DNA of 64,000 bases, from contig NZ_CP081496.1 of assembly GCF_019774615.1 (NCBI RefSeq), forward strand, positions 5,704,001 to 5,768,000. The letters are read 5' to 3'. Each line of letters opens with the position of its first letter. Position 1 is the stretch's first letter. The notes beneath the pieces are model-generated. The model did not search any database. It worked only from the letters and a program-made list of their open reading frames with translations, and was not told the origin of the DNA. This document shows positions 1 to 8,405 of the stretch, piece after piece. A program made the position numbers and the translations under genes. Source of the stretch: Streptomyces sp. BHT-5-2 (GTDB lineage: Bacteria; Actinomycetota; Actinomycetes; Streptomycetales; Streptomycetaceae).

Positions 1-185
1 CGTCAAATCGATTCAAGCCCGTACCGGATCACGGACCGGTGGCCTCCGTCACTAAGGGTTACCTAATTTCGGGTCCGTCCGTCACGCTCCGGAACCACCG
101 CCGGCCACAGGAGGCCGCCGCGCATCCTCCCGCCCGTTCCCGGATCGGGTTCCGGCCCCCGCTCCCGGCGCCCCGGCCCGCTCCG

Positions 186-191
186 TAGACT
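186..191 (+). promoter_or_regulatory. -10 element of a probable leaderless promoter
   Basis: TAGACT lies 7 nt before the ATG at 199, and no Shine-Dalgarno sequence precedes that ATG. This spacing puts the transcription start at or beside the start codon, as in leaderless Streptomyces mRNAs. No convincing -35 was seen. Confidence 0.5.
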
Positions 192-198
192 TCCCGGC

Positions 199-1158
199 AT
201 GCCCAGCACCTCCTCGGGGGACGCCCCCCGCTCCGCCGGCGAGCCCGCCGTCGAGGTCGTCGGCCTGGTCAAGCGGTACGGCGGCAAGACCGCCGTGGAC
301 GGACTCGACCTCACCGTCGCACGCGGCACCGTGACCGCGGTCCTCGGCCCCAACGGCGCCGGGAAGACCACCACCGTCGAGACCTGCGAGGGCTACCGGC
401 GTCCCGACGCCGGACGGGTCCGCGTACTGGGCCTGGACCCGCTCGCCGACGCCGCCGCGCTGCGCCCCCGGATCGGCGTGATGCTCCAGTCGGGCGGGGT
501 CTACGCCGGCGCCCGGGCCGAGGAGATGCTCCGGCACACCGCCACCCTGCACGCCCACCCCCTCGACGTGCCCGTACTGATCGAGCGACTGGGTCTGGGC
601 AGTTGTGGACGGACGCCCTACCGGCGGCTGTCCGGCGGCCAGCAGCAGCGCCTAGCCCTGGCGATGGCCGTGGTCGGCCGCCCCGAGCTGGTGTTCCTGG
701 ACGAGCCGACCGCCGGCCTCGACCCGCAGGCCCGCCGCGCCACCTGGGACCTCGTCCGGGAGCTGCGCGCCGACGGCGTCGGTGTCGTGCTGACCACCCA
801 CTTCATGGACGAGGCCGAGCAGCTCGCCGACGACGTCGCGATCATCGACGGCGGCCGGGTCGTCACCCAGGGCAGCCCCGAGGAGCTGTGCCGGGGCGGG
901 GCCGAGAACAGCCTGCGCTTCTCCGGCCGCCCCGGCCTGGACATCGGCTCGCTCCTCAAGGCCCTGCCCGCCGAGTGCGTCGCCGCCGAACTGACCGCCG
1001 GCACGTACCGCGTCCAGGGCCGGATCGACCCGCAACTGCTGGCGACCGTGGCCTCGTGGTGCGCCCAGAACGGCGTACTGCCCGACGCGATAGCCGTCGA
1101 ACGCCACACCCTCGAAGACGTCTTCTTGGAACTGACCGGCAAGGAGCTGCGCGCATGA
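199..1158 (+). CDS. ABC-2 type exporter, ATP-binding subunit
   Basis: This is a cytoplasmic ATPase of 319 residues that would power the membrane partner encoded next. The Walker A motif GPNGAGKTT is at residues 50-58, the Q-loop Gln near 97, the signature LSGGQ at 144-148 and Walker B LVFLDEP at about 164-170, followed by a switch His in TTHFMDEAE. The roughly 80-residue C-terminal extension is typical of the DrrA/CcmA-like drug and lipid exporter branch. The gene overlaps the permease gene by ATGA, so the two are translationally coupled. The ATG at 199 is chosen because of the TAGACT box 7 nt upstream. The substrate is unknown. The position beside ctaA could suggest a role linked to cytochrome assembly, but nothing in the protein shows this. 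Confidence 0.93.
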   Translation: MPSTSSGDAPRSAGEPAVEVVGLVKRYGGKTAVDGLDLTVARGTVTAVLGPNGAGKTTTVETCEGYRRPDAGRVRVLGLDPLADAAALRPRIGVMLQSGGVYAGARAEEMLRHTATLHAHPLDVPVLIERLGLGSCGRTPYRRLSGGQQQRLALAMAVVGRPELVFLDEPTAGLDPQARRATWDLVRELRADGVGVVLTTHFMDEAEQLADDVAIIDGGRVVTQGSPEELCRGGAENSLRFSGRPGLDIGSLLKALPAECVAAELTAGTYRVQGRIDPQLLATVASWCAQNGVLPDAIAVERHTLEDVFLELTGKELRA

Positions 1159-1958
1159 CCGCCGTCGAGACCGGTGCCGGCACCGCGACCGGCACGTTCG
1201 CCCCGCGCCCCGGGGCGGCCCCGCTGCCCCGGATGATCCGCGCGCAGGCCGCCCTGGAGACCAGGATGCTGCTGCGCAACGGCGAGCAGCTGCTGCTGAC
1301 GGTCGTCATCCCGACGCTGCTGCTGGTGCTGTTCTCCGCCGTCCGCATCATCGACACCGGCGCCGGCAGGTCGGTGGACTTCCTCACCCCGGGCGTCCTG
1401 GCACTCGCCGTGCTGTCCACCGCGTTCACCGGACAGGCCATCGCCACCGGCTTCGAGCGGCGCTACGGCGTGCTCAAGCGGCTGGCCGCCTCGCCGCTGC
1501 CGCGCTGGGGGCTGATGACCGCCAAGACCTGCGCGGTGCTGGTCACCGAGGTCCTGCAGGTCGTCCTGCTCACCGCGGTCGCCCTGGCGCTGGGCTGGTC
1601 CCCGCACGGCGCCGCGACCGGCGCCGTCTCCGTGGTCCTGCTGCTCCTGCTGGGCACCGCCGCGTTCTCCGGGCTGGGCCTGCTGATGGCCGGCACCCTC
1701 AAGGCCGAGGCCACCCTGGCCGCCGCCAACCTGGTCTTCCTGCTGCTGCTCGTCGGCGGCGGGGTGATCGTCCCGCTGGACAAGTTCCCGGCCGGCGCCC
1801 AGCAGGTGCTCCAGTTCCTGCCGATCTCCGCGCTCTCGGACGGCCTGCGGGCGGTGCTCCAGCACGGTGCCGGAACGCCCTGGGCCGACCTCGGCATCCT
1901 CGCGGTCTGGGCCGCGCTGGGGCTGGGCGCGGCGGCCCGGTTCTTCCGCTGGGAGTAG
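1155..1958 (+). CDS. ABC-2 type exporter, permease subunit
   Basis: This 267-residue integral membrane protein is the partner of the ATPase just upstream. After a polar N-terminus ending near residue 35 (RAQAALETRMLLRN), about six hydrophobic segments follow, in the usual ABC-2 layout. The stretch FERRYGVLKRLAASPL, about 100 residues in, is the conserved cytoplasmic loop of this family, and PISALSDGLRAVL near the C-terminus is the typical last-loop motif. The ATG at 1155 overlaps the stop of the ATPase gene. The cargo (drug, lipid or heme-related) cannot be told from sequence. Confidence 0.92.
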   Translation: MTAVETGAGTATGTFAPRPGAAPLPRMIRAQAALETRMLLRNGEQLLLTVVIPTLLLVLFSAVRIIDTGAGRSVDFLTPGVLALAVLSTAFTGQAIATGFERRYGVLKRLAASPLPRWGLMTAKTCAVLVTEVLQVVLLTAVALALGWSPHGAATGAVSVVLLLLLGTAAFSGLGLLMAGTLKAEATLAAANLVFLLLLVGGGVIVPLDKFPAGAQQVLQFLPISALSDGLRAVLQHGAGTPWADLGILAVWAALGLGAAARFFRWE

Positions 1959-2029
1959 CGGGCACCCCGGCCCACCGGCCGGAACGGCCCCAACCCGACC
2001 CTCGTGAAAACTCGCACAAGCGGCCCGCC

Positions 2030-2035
2030 TACGAT
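2030..2035 (+). promoter_or_regulatory. -10 element of a probable leaderless ctaA promoter
   Basis: TACGAT ends 7 nt before the GTG at 2043. No ribosome binding site precedes that GTG. The spacing is the same as for other genes of this window that look leaderless. Confidence 0.45.
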
Positions 2036-2042
2036 GGCTCCC

Positions 2043-3038
2043 GTGCCGAACACGCTGAATCCCTTTGAGCTGATCGCCCGCCGCTGGCAGCCCTCCGCGC
2101 GCTTCGTCGAGCGGGCGGCGCTCGCCACCGTCGTGATGGCCGTGGTCATCGTCGTGACCGGCGGCGCGGTCCGGCTGACCGAGTCCGGTCTGGGTTGCTC
2201 GACGTGGCCCAAGTGCACGCCGGACAGCCTCACCCCGACCGCCGCGATGGGCATCAACGGCCTCATCGAGTTCGGCAACCGCCTGCTGACCTACGTGCTG
2301 TGCGCCTTCATCGGGCTGTTCATCATCGCCGCCCGGGCCCGCGCACCGCGCCGCCGCTCGCTCACCCGGCTCGGCTGGGCGCAGTTCTGGATCGTGATGG
2401 GCAACGCGGTCTGGGGCGGCATCGTCGTGCTGACCGGCCTGAACCCGTACCTCGTCGCGGCGCACTTCCTGCTCACCAGCGCCCTGCTGACGGTCTGTGT
2501 CGTGTCCTGGCAGCGCGCCAAGGAGGGCGACGAGGAGCCGCGCGACGCGGTCGCCCGCCCGGTGCGGCAGCTGGCCTGGCTGCTGGTGGCGGCCACCGGC
2601 GCGCTCACCGTCGTCGGCACGGTCGTCACCGGCACCGGCCCGCACGCGGGCGACGCCCACAAGGTGCACCGCATCCCGCTGAACTGGCAGGAGATCACCC
2701 AACTCCACGTCGACTTCGTCTACGTCGTGGTCGGCCTGAGCGTGGCCCTGTGGTTCGCGCTGCGCGCGGTCAAGGCCCCGGCCGCACCGCGCCGGGCGGC
2801 GCTGGAACTCCTGGGCTGCCTCGCCCTGCAGGGCGTCATCGGCTACGTCCAGTACTTCACCGGTCTGCCGGAGATCGTCGTCGGGCTGCACATGCTGGGC
2901 GCGTCCCTGGTGTGGATCGCGGTGCTGCGGGTCTGCCTGTCGCTGCGCGAGCGCGGGCCGCGCCCGGTGGACGGCCCGCCCGCGGCGGCCGCCGTCGAGG
3001 CCCCGGCCGCTCAGCCGGCCTCCGCCGCCAGCCGGTAG
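2043..3038 (+). CDS. ctaA: Heme A synthase (COX15/CtaA)
   Basis: The enzyme oxidises the C8 methyl of heme O to a formyl group, giving heme A for the aa3 cytochrome oxidase; it sits in the plasma membrane. The 331-residue protein has about eight membrane segments. It carries the extracellular Cys pair in GLGCSTWPKC, the conserved acidic motif IEFGNR, and His residues in AHFLLTS, LHVDFV and LHMLGA that match the heme-ligand helices. GTG 2043 is preferred over ATG 2034 because TACGAT overlaps the latter. The 3' end overlaps the convergent amidohydrolase-like gene by 28 bp. CtaB, which makes the substrate heme O, is encoded 1.7 kb away on the other strand. Confidence 0.93.
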   Translation: MPNTLNPFELIARRWQPSARFVERAALATVVMAVVIVVTGGAVRLTESGLGCSTWPKCTPDSLTPTAAMGINGLIEFGNRLLTYVLCAFIGLFIIAARARAPRRRSLTRLGWAQFWIVMGNAVWGGIVVLTGLNPYLVAAHFLLTSALLTVCVVSWQRAKEGDEEPRDAVARPVRQLAWLLVAATGALTVVGTVVTGTGPHAGDAHKVHRIPLNWQEITQLHVDFVYVVVGLSVALWFALRAVKAPAAPRRAALELLGCLALQGVIGYVQYFTGLPEIVVGLHMLGASLVWIAVLRVCLSLRERGPRPVDGPPAAAAVEAPAAQPASAASR

Positions 3039-4057
3039 ACCCGGCGCGCGGTCCCCGAGCCGACCAGCTCGGTGATCCGCCGTCCGTCCGCGGCGGCGCA
3101 CAGCCCCTCGGCCGTCCACTCCCCCACGACGCGGGCCATGGCCCGTGAGAAGAGCCGTGCGGCGGTGACGTAGAGCTCGGGCAGTCCGCGTGCCCCCGAG
3201 GAGAACAACAGCTTGCCGAACGGCGCCTGGCCCAGCGTCTCCTCGGGGCACGGGCCGGTGTCCGCGTAGACGTGCGGGTGCACGGCGGCCAGCTGCGCGG
3301 CCCGCCGGTGGTGCGGGGCCCGGGGCAGCAGGACGAGGTCGCAGCCGAGCCCGGCGGTGGCCCGCAGGAAGGCCGCCAGCGGCTGCGGATCGGCACAGTG
3401 CAGCTGCACCGGGAGCCCGGTGGCCACCGCACTCCACAGCAGGTGCCGGACGAGCGCCGGCTCCCCCAGCGGCTCCCCCGGGCGGCGCCCGCGCAGCCAG
3501 CGGTCCGCGGCCCGCCGTACCTCGCCCGCCTCCGGGGCCCGCCCCTCGCAGTAGCCGGCGCCGGAGGCGAAGGCGATGGCGTGCTGGGCGGCGGAGTAGA
3601 GGGCCTCGGCGGTGTAGCCGAGGAAGGAGTCGACGCTGCCGGAGGTGTCGGCGACCTGTTCGGCGAGCGGTTCCAGACGGACGACCTCGTGGGCGCGGCC
3701 CTGTGCGGCGGCGGCGAGTTCGGGCGCCGAGGTCAGGACGCCGGGCGCACCGGCCTCCACCAGGAACGTGCCGATGCCGGTGCCGCGGAGCAGCTTCCGG
3801 CCCGCGCGGAAGGCGCCGATCTCGCGCCGCCGGGCCAGATAGCGCACCGGCGGGCAGTGCGGTTCCAGGCCCAGCAGCGGCGGGCACCAGCGGCGTAACG
3901 CCAGGCCGGTGCGGGTGTCGAAGTGGCTGGTGCCCGCGGGGGCCGGGCCCTGGGCGCCGACGGCGGCGGCCAGATGGGCCTCGAAGGAACCGAGGCCGAG
4001 TTCACCGTGGACGGCGCCGTGGCTGTACTGGTCGATGAGCGGGGGGAGTGTGTCCAT
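3011..4057 (-). CDS. Amidohydrolase-family protein with a degenerate metal site
   Basis: The 348-residue protein has the length and layout of amidohydrolase-2 (metal-dependent TIM-barrel) proteins, and a homologue is expected at this place in other Streptomyces. The C-terminal half has PVQLHCADPQP (strand with His) and VYADTGP (strand with the late Asp). The first metal motif, normally DxHxH near the N-terminus, reads LIDQYSHGAV and lacks the HxH pair. It may therefore be catalytically changed or inactive. The gene stands alone and is convergent with ctaA, overlapping it by 28 bp. Substrate unknown. Confidence 0.7.
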   Translation of the reverse strand: MDTLPPLIDQYSHGAVHGELGLGSFEAHLAAAVGAQGPAPAGTSHFDTRTGLALRRWCPPLLGLEPHCPPVRYLARRREIGAFRAGRKLLRGTGIGTFLVEAGAPGVLTSAPELAAAAQGRAHEVVRLEPLAEQVADTSGSVDSFLGYTAEALYSAAQHAIAFASGAGYCEGRAPEAGEVRRAADRWLRGRRPGEPLGEPALVRHLLWSAVATGLPVQLHCADPQPLAAFLRATAGLGCDLVLLPRAPHHRRAAQLAAVHPHVYADTGPCPEETLGQAPFGKLLFSSGARGLPELYVTAARLFSRAMARVVGEWTAEGLCAAADGRRITELVGSGTARRVYRLAAEAG

Positions 4058-4150
4058 CCGCCTCTCCTCGCCGTCGGCCCGCCGGGCGTGGCCGGTCCAC
4101 CGCGCCTGGTGAGCTTAACGGCCGAGCGGGTGGTGAGGTAGCGGGCGATG

Positions 4151-4175
4151 CGCCCCGGCGCACGGCACCGGGGCG
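4151..4175 (-). terminator. Hairpin terminator after the 125-residue hypothetical gene
   Basis: CGCCCCGG (4151-4158) and CCGGGGCG (4168-4175) form a perfect 8-bp stem with a 9-nt loop. It lies just past the stop of the minus-strand gene ending at 4187. No U-tract follows, as is usual in Streptomyces. Confidence 0.55.
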
Positions 4176-4186
4176 GGAGCGCGGGC

Positions 4187-4564
4187 TCAGGCGTTGGCCG
4201 GGCCGCCCAGCTGGATACCGGCCATCCGGGACCACTCGTAGCGGCCGGTGCGGACCTTGGCGGCCAACTCGCCGTCGAAGTCGTCCTGGAGGGCGATGCC
4301 GGCCTGCTCGGCGGCCTTCTCGGCGGCGGAGTAGCTGTCCGCGACGAGGTTGCCCCACTCGCCGTTGGCACCGACCAGGGCGATCCGGGTGCGGCCGCGG
4401 CCGATGTGGGCGAGCTGGCCCTCGGCGGAGCCGCCGTGCGTGCTCGCGAAGGCGCGGATCTGCCGGGCGAGCCGGGCCGCCTGCTTGTCGGCCCGCTTCT
4501 CGGCCGTGGTCCCGGCGGCCGGGCCGCCCGCCGCCTGCTCGTCCGCCTGCTGGGTGTCTGCCAT
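4187..4564 (-). CDS. Conserved hypothetical protein, 125 residues
   Basis: The product is a small soluble protein with no recognised domain. Residues 1-35 are Gln/Ala/Lys-rich and probably helical (AEKRADKQAARLARQIRAFA). The rest has a beta-alpha pattern around TRIALVGANGEWGNLV and a conserved-looking end YEWSRMAGIQLGG. There is no signal peptide or membrane segment. ATG 4564 is favoured over ATG 4573, three codons upstream, because codon use becomes typical from there. It lies between ctaB and the amidohydrolase-like gene on the same strand, with hairpins on both sides, so it is probably transcribed alone. Function unknown. Confidence 0.75.
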   Translation of the reverse strand: MADTQQADEQAAGGPAAGTTAEKRADKQAARLARQIRAFASTHGGSAEGQLAHIGRGRTRIALVGANGEWGNLVADSYSAAEKAAEQAGIALQDDFDGELAAKVRTGRYEWSRMAGIQLGGPANA

Positions 4565-4728
4565 GGTCAGCATGCTACCCACCAGTAGCGCATTTGTAAG
4601 GGTGATCCCCCACACCCACCGCCCGGCCCGGGCCGCCTCGCCGAACTCCCGCCCGCCTCCCAATGGCTGGCACGCACCCGGAACGAGCACGGTGAGCGCG
4701 GTGGACGGAACGCACCGGATGCAGCGGA

Positions 4729-4757
4729 GCCGCCCTCCGAGACGAACGGAGGGCGGC
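4729..4757 (-). terminator. Hairpin terminator after ctaB
   Basis: GCCGCCCTCCG (4729-4739) and CGGAGGGCGGC (4747-4757) form a perfect 11-bp stem with a 7-nt loop, 27 bp beyond the ctaB stop codon. Confidence 0.75.
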
Positions 4758-4783
4758 CCGGGTGCCGACCCGTCAGACAGGAC

Positions 4784-5740
4784 CTAGCGCAGGAAGGGGT
4801 CCACCGCCACGGCGACGAAGAGCAGCGAGACGTAGGTGATGGACCAGTGGAAGAGCCGCATCTCCTTGAGCTTGGCCCCGGTGACGCCGGCCTTGGCGCG
4901 GGACTGGAGGGCGTGCGCCTCCCACAGCCAGAAGGCGCCGCAGGCGACTGCGACGGCGGTGTAGAACCAGCCGGTGTAGCCCAGCGGCTGGAGCAGCAGC
5001 GAGACCGCCACCATCACCCAGCTGTAGACGACGATCTGCCGGGCGACGACCTTGTTGCCCGCCACCGCCGGCAGCATCGGCACGCCGACCCGCTTGTAGT
5101 CGTCGGTCACCTTCATCGACAGCGGCCAGTAATGCGGCGGCGTCCAGAAGAAGATGACGAGGAAGAGGACGCACGAGGCCCAGGAGACCGTGTTGGTCAC
5201 CGAGGACCAGCCGATGAAGACCGGCATGCAGCCCGCGATGCCGCCCCAGACGATGTTCTGGCTCGTCCGCCGCTTGAGGATCATGGTGTAGACGACGACG
5301 TAGAAGAGCAGCGCCCCGAGGGACAGCATCGCCGACAGCGGGTTGACGAGGAACCAGAACCACGCGGTGGAGCCGACCGCGAGGACGGTGGCGAAGACCA
5401 GGCACTCGCGCGGCGAGACCACGCCGGTCACCAGCGGACGCTGGGAGGTGCGGTCCATCATCGCGTCGATGTCGCGGTCGAGGTACATGTTGTACGCGGC
5501 GGCACCGCCGGCGGACAGATAGCCGCCGACGCAGGTGGCCAGTACCAGCCACAGGTCCGGGACCCCGCCGGCCGCCAGGAACATCACCGGCACCGTCGTC
5601 ATCAGCAGCAGCTCGATGACCCGCGGCTTGGTCAGCGCGATGAACCCCTTGAGCCGGGCCCCGAACGGCCGGTTACCGGGACTCCCGGGGACCTGAGAGA
5701 GCCCCCCCGCAGGACGGGTTTCGACGGCCGTCACGCACAC
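4784..5740 (-). CDS. ctaB: Protoheme IX farnesyltransferase (heme O synthase)
   Basis: This membrane prenyltransferase of the UbiA family attaches a farnesyl group to heme B, giving heme O, the substrate of CtaA. The 318-residue protein has about nine membrane helices. The allylic diphosphate motif is NMYLDRDIDAMMDRT (NxxxDxxxD) at roughly residues 80-95, and the second cytoplasmic loop carries SMKVTDDYKRVGVPML. FFWTPPHYWPL is the family signature before it. GTG 5740 is chosen because homologous CtaB proteins start with MCVTAVE; GTG 5734 is an alternative. The reading frame stays open upstream to 6244, but that part has no family similarity. Confidence 0.93.
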   Translation of the reverse strand: MCVTAVETRPAGGLSQVPGSPGNRPFGARLKGFIALTKPRVIELLLMTTVPVMFLAAGGVPDLWLVLATCVGGYLSAGGAAAYNMYLDRDIDAMMDRTSQRPLVTGVVSPRECLVFATVLAVGSTAWFWFLVNPLSAMLSLGALLFYVVVYTMILKRRTSQNIVWGGIAGCMPVFIGWSSVTNTVSWASCVLFLVIFFWTPPHYWPLSMKVTDDYKRVGVPMLPAVAGNKVVARQIVVYSWVMVAVSLLLQPLGYTGWFYTAVAVACGAFWLWEAHALQSRAKAGVTGAKLKEMRLFHWSITYVSLLFVAVAVDPFLR

Positions 5741-6115
5741 CCCTGGAAGTAACGTCTGCGGCCGCAGCCGCGGAGATAAGGCCAGCAAGCTCCGCCGGCG
5801 GTGAACACCCGGTAAAGGCTTGCGCTTACCACGCCACTTTAGACGTTGGCCATACGGCGGCTCTCGCGGGGGTGGGGTCGTGTTGGGCGCCCGGCCGCGG
5901 GACGGCCGCGGCGGCCTGCGGCACGGGTCCGGCGGCGGTTTGTCCGGAGCTTTCCCGGCTCGTCCGCCGGGCGTTCGGGAGGCGGAGGCGCCCGCGGCCC
6001 GGCAGTCTGGACCTGGGGGCAGCCCCGGGGCGCGGTCGGTGCCGGGAATGCCCCGAGTGCCGTTGAAGTTCCCCGAAGCGAAAGTTCTCCCGCGATCGCG
6101 ACCCCACCCGCCGGG

Positions 6116-6171
6116 TGAGCGCCAGGACCGCCGACTGAGCACCGACTGAGCGCCTGAATCGCCGACTGAGC
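6116..6171 (+). repeat. Two 25-bp direct repeats upstream of the tkt promoter
   Basis: The segments 6116-6140 and 6147-6171 both read TGAGCGCC-N6-GCCGACTGAGC and match at 22 of 25 positions. Their starts are 31 bp apart, close to three helical turns. A third copy of the core CCGACTGAGC lies between them at 6142-6151. They end about 28 bp before the TAGGCT box, a good place for an activator or repressor site. No known regulator motif was recognised. Confidence 0.6.
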
Positions 6172-6199
6172 GTCGAAAAGGCGGGCGCATTCGCGGGGG

Positions 6200-6205
6200 T
6201 AGGCT
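6200..6205 (+). promoter_or_regulatory. Probable -10 of the tkt operon promoter
   Basis: TAGGCT matches the usual Streptomyces vegetative -10 (TAgRaT-like). No strong -35 lies 16-18 bp upstream, which fits a promoter helped by a factor bound at the adjacent direct repeats. Confidence 0.4.
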
Positions 6206-6255
6206 CGACACCGCCTGGGCGGATCTGCCGTCCGCGTTCGACATGTGGAGAGGAG

Positions 6256-6268
6256 CCCTGACTCAGGG
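6256..6268 (+). promoter_or_regulatory. Palindrome between the tkt ribosome binding site and start codon
   Basis: CCCTGACTCAGGG is a perfect palindrome that follows GGAGAGGAG (6247-6255) directly. Its last G is the first base of the GTG start. In RNA it could fold into a 5-bp hairpin with a 3-nt loop and influence initiation. Confidence 0.4.
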
Positions 6269-8370
6269 TGAGCACCAAGCCGACCACCACAGATTTCGAG
6301 TGGACCGAACTGGACCAGCGGGCGGTGGACACCGTCCGCGTCCTGGCCATGGATTCCGTGCAGAAGGTCGGTAACGGCCATCCGGGTACGGCCATGAGCC
6401 TGGCGCCCGCCGCCTACGTTCTCTTCCAGAAGCTCATGCGGCACGACCCCGCCGACGCGGACTGGACCGGCCGGGACCGGTTCGTCCTCTCCGCCGGCCA
6501 CTCCAGCCTGACCCTCTACATCCAGCTCTTCCTGGCCGGTTACGGTCTGGAGCTGGCGGACCTGGAGGGCTTCCGCACCTGGGGCTCGAAGACCCCGGGC
6601 CACCCGGAGTACGGCCACACCACCGGCGTGGAGACCACCACCGGCCCGCTGGGCCAGGGTGTCGCCAACGCGGTCGGCATGGCGATGGCGTCCCGCTACG
6701 AGCGCGGCCTGTTCGACCCCGACGCGGCGCAGGGCACCTCCCCCTTCGACCACATGGTGTACGTCGTCGCCGGTGACGGCTGCCTCCAGGAGGGCATCGC
6801 CGCCGAGGCGTCCTCCATGGCCGGCCACCAGAAGCTCGGCAACCTCGTCATGCTGTGGGACGACAACCACATCTCCATCGAGGGCGACACCCAGACCGCC
6901 GTCTCCGAGGACACCCTCAAGCGCTACGAGGCGTACGGCTGGCACGTCCAGCGCGTCGAGCAGCTGCCCAACGGCGACCTGGACCCGGCCGGTCTGGCCG
7001 CGGCCCTGGAGGCCGCCAAGGCGGAGACCGGGCGCCCGTCGTTCATCGCGGTCCGCTCGATCATCGCCTGGCCGGCCCCCAACGCCCAGAACACCGAGGC
7101 CGCGCACGGCTCCGCGCTGGGCGCCGAGGAGGTGGCCGCCACCAAGCGGGTGCTGGGCTTCGACCCGGAGAAGTCGTTCGTCGTCGCCGACGAGGTGCTG
7201 GCGCACACCCGCCGCGCCCTGGACCGCGGCCGCGAGGCCCGCGCCGAGTGGGAGAAGTCGTTCGCCGCCTGGCGCACCGCCAACCCCGAGCGCGCCGCCG
7301 AGTTCGACCGGATCGCCGCGGGCGAGCTGCCCGAGGGCTGGGAGGACCACATCCCGTCCTTCGAGACCGGCAAGGCGGTGGCCACCCGGGCCGCCTCCGG
7401 CAAGGTCCTCCAGGCGCTGGGCGCGGTCGTCCCCGAGCTGTGGGGCGGCTCCGCCGACCTCGCCGGGTCGAACAACACCACCATCGACAAGACCTCGTCG
7501 TTCCTGCCGGAGGGCAACCCGCTGCCGGGCGCCGACCCGTACGGCCGCACCGTCCACTTCGGCATCCGCGAGCACTCCATGGCCGCGGAGATGAACGGCA
7601 TCGCGCTGCACGGCAACACCCGCATCTACGGCGGCACCTTCCTGGTGTTCTCCGACTACATGCGCAACGCCGTCCGGCTGTCGGCCCTGATGCACCTGCC
7701 GGTGACGTACGTGTGGACGCACGACTCCATCGGTCTGGGCGAGGACGGCCCGACCCACCAGCCGGTCGAGCACCTGGCCTCGCTGCGCGCCATCCCGGGC
7801 CTGAACATCGTGCGCCCGGCCGACGCCAACGAGACCGCGCTCGCCTGGCGCGAGATCATGCGCCGCTGGACGAAGGAGTTCCGCGTGGGCGCCCCGCACG
7901 GTCTGGCGCTGACCCGTCAGGGCGTGCCGACGTACGAGGCCGACGAGAACACCGCCAAGGGCGGCTACGTCCGCTTCGAGGCCGAAGGGGCCGACGGCAC
8001 GGCCGCCGAGCCGCAGGCCGTGCTGATCGCCACCGGTTCCGAGCTGCAGCTGGCCGTGGCGGCACGCGAGCAGTTGCAGGCCGAGGGCGTCCCGACCCGC
8101 GTGGTGTCGATGCCGTCGGTGGAGTGGTTCGAGGAGCAGGACCAGGCGTACAAGGACAGCGTGCTGCCGCCGTCCGTGAAGGCGCGGGTGGCTGTGGAGG
8201 CCGGCATCGGCCTGACCTGGTACCGCTACGTCGGCGACGCCGGCCGGATCGTGTCGCTGGAGCACTTCGGCGCCTCGGCCGACGGCAAGCTCCTCTTCCG
8301 CGAGTTCGGCTTCACCCCGGAAGCGGTGGCCGCCGCCGCCCGGGCCTCGCTGGCCGCCGCCGCGCGCTGA
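6268..8370 (+). CDS. tkt: Transketolase
   Basis: This cytoplasmic thiamine-diphosphate enzyme moves two-carbon ketol units between sugar phosphates in the non-oxidative pentose phosphate pathway. The 700-residue length is standard. The ThDP/metal motif GDGCLQEGIAAEAS runs to WDDNHISI at about residues 167-197. The pyrimidine domain holds FGIREHSMAAEMNGIALHG, and the substrate-loop His residues lie in GNGHPGTAMSLAP and SAGHSSLTLY near the N-terminus. GTG 6268 follows GGAGAGGAG at 12 nt spacing with a palindrome between. It is the first gene of tkt-tal-zwf-opcA-pgl, which supplies NADPH and ribose phosphates. Confidence 0.97.
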   Translation: MSTKPTTTDFEWTELDQRAVDTVRVLAMDSVQKVGNGHPGTAMSLAPAAYVLFQKLMRHDPADADWTGRDRFVLSAGHSSLTLYIQLFLAGYGLELADLEGFRTWGSKTPGHPEYGHTTGVETTTGPLGQGVANAVGMAMASRYERGLFDPDAAQGTSPFDHMVYVVAGDGCLQEGIAAEASSMAGHQKLGNLVMLWDDNHISIEGDTQTAVSEDTLKRYEAYGWHVQRVEQLPNGDLDPAGLAAALEAAKAETGRPSFIAVRSIIAWPAPNAQNTEAAHGSALGAEEVAATKRVLGFDPEKSFVVADEVLAHTRRALDRGREARAEWEKSFAAWRTANPERAAEFDRIAAGELPEGWEDHIPSFETGKAVATRAASGKVLQALGAVVPELWGGSADLAGSNNTTIDKTSSFLPEGNPLPGADPYGRTVHFGIREHSMAAEMNGIALHGNTRIYGGTFLVFSDYMRNAVRLSALMHLPVTYVWTHDSIGLGEDGPTHQPVEHLASLRAIPGLNIVRPADANETALAWREIMRRWTKEFRVGAPHGLALTRQGVPTYEADENTAKGGYVRFEAEGADGTAAEPQAVLIATGSELQLAVAAREQLQAEGVPTRVVSMPSVEWFEEQDQAYKDSVLPPSVKARVAVEAGIGLTWYRYVGDAGRIVSLEHFGASADGKLLFREFGFTPEAVAAAARASLAAAAR

Positions 8371-8405
8371 CGCCCGTATACGACAAGTAGGAGATGCTTA
8401 AACCC

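Larger units (their letters stand above)
5741..6267. other. 527-bp intergenic region between ctaB and tkt
   Basis: No gene is supported here. The first 110 bp are less GC-rich than the surroundings (around CTTGCGCTTACCACGCC) and probably hold the ctaB promoter, but no clear -10/-35 pair could be fixed. The tkt-proximal half holds a pair of 25-bp direct repeats, a TAGGCT -10 box and a small palindrome at the tkt start, listed separately. Confidence 0.6.

Noticed and set aside
51..70. DtxR/iron-box-like sequence around TAAGGGTTACCTAA
   Set aside because: Only partial symmetry and several mismatches to the TTAGGTTAGCCTAA consensus; target side unknown because the upstream gene is outside the window.
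618..3887. Minus-strand frame of 1089 codons
   Set aside because: Shadow of the ABC exporter and ctaA genes, full of Arg/Pro/Gly typical of a wrong frame.
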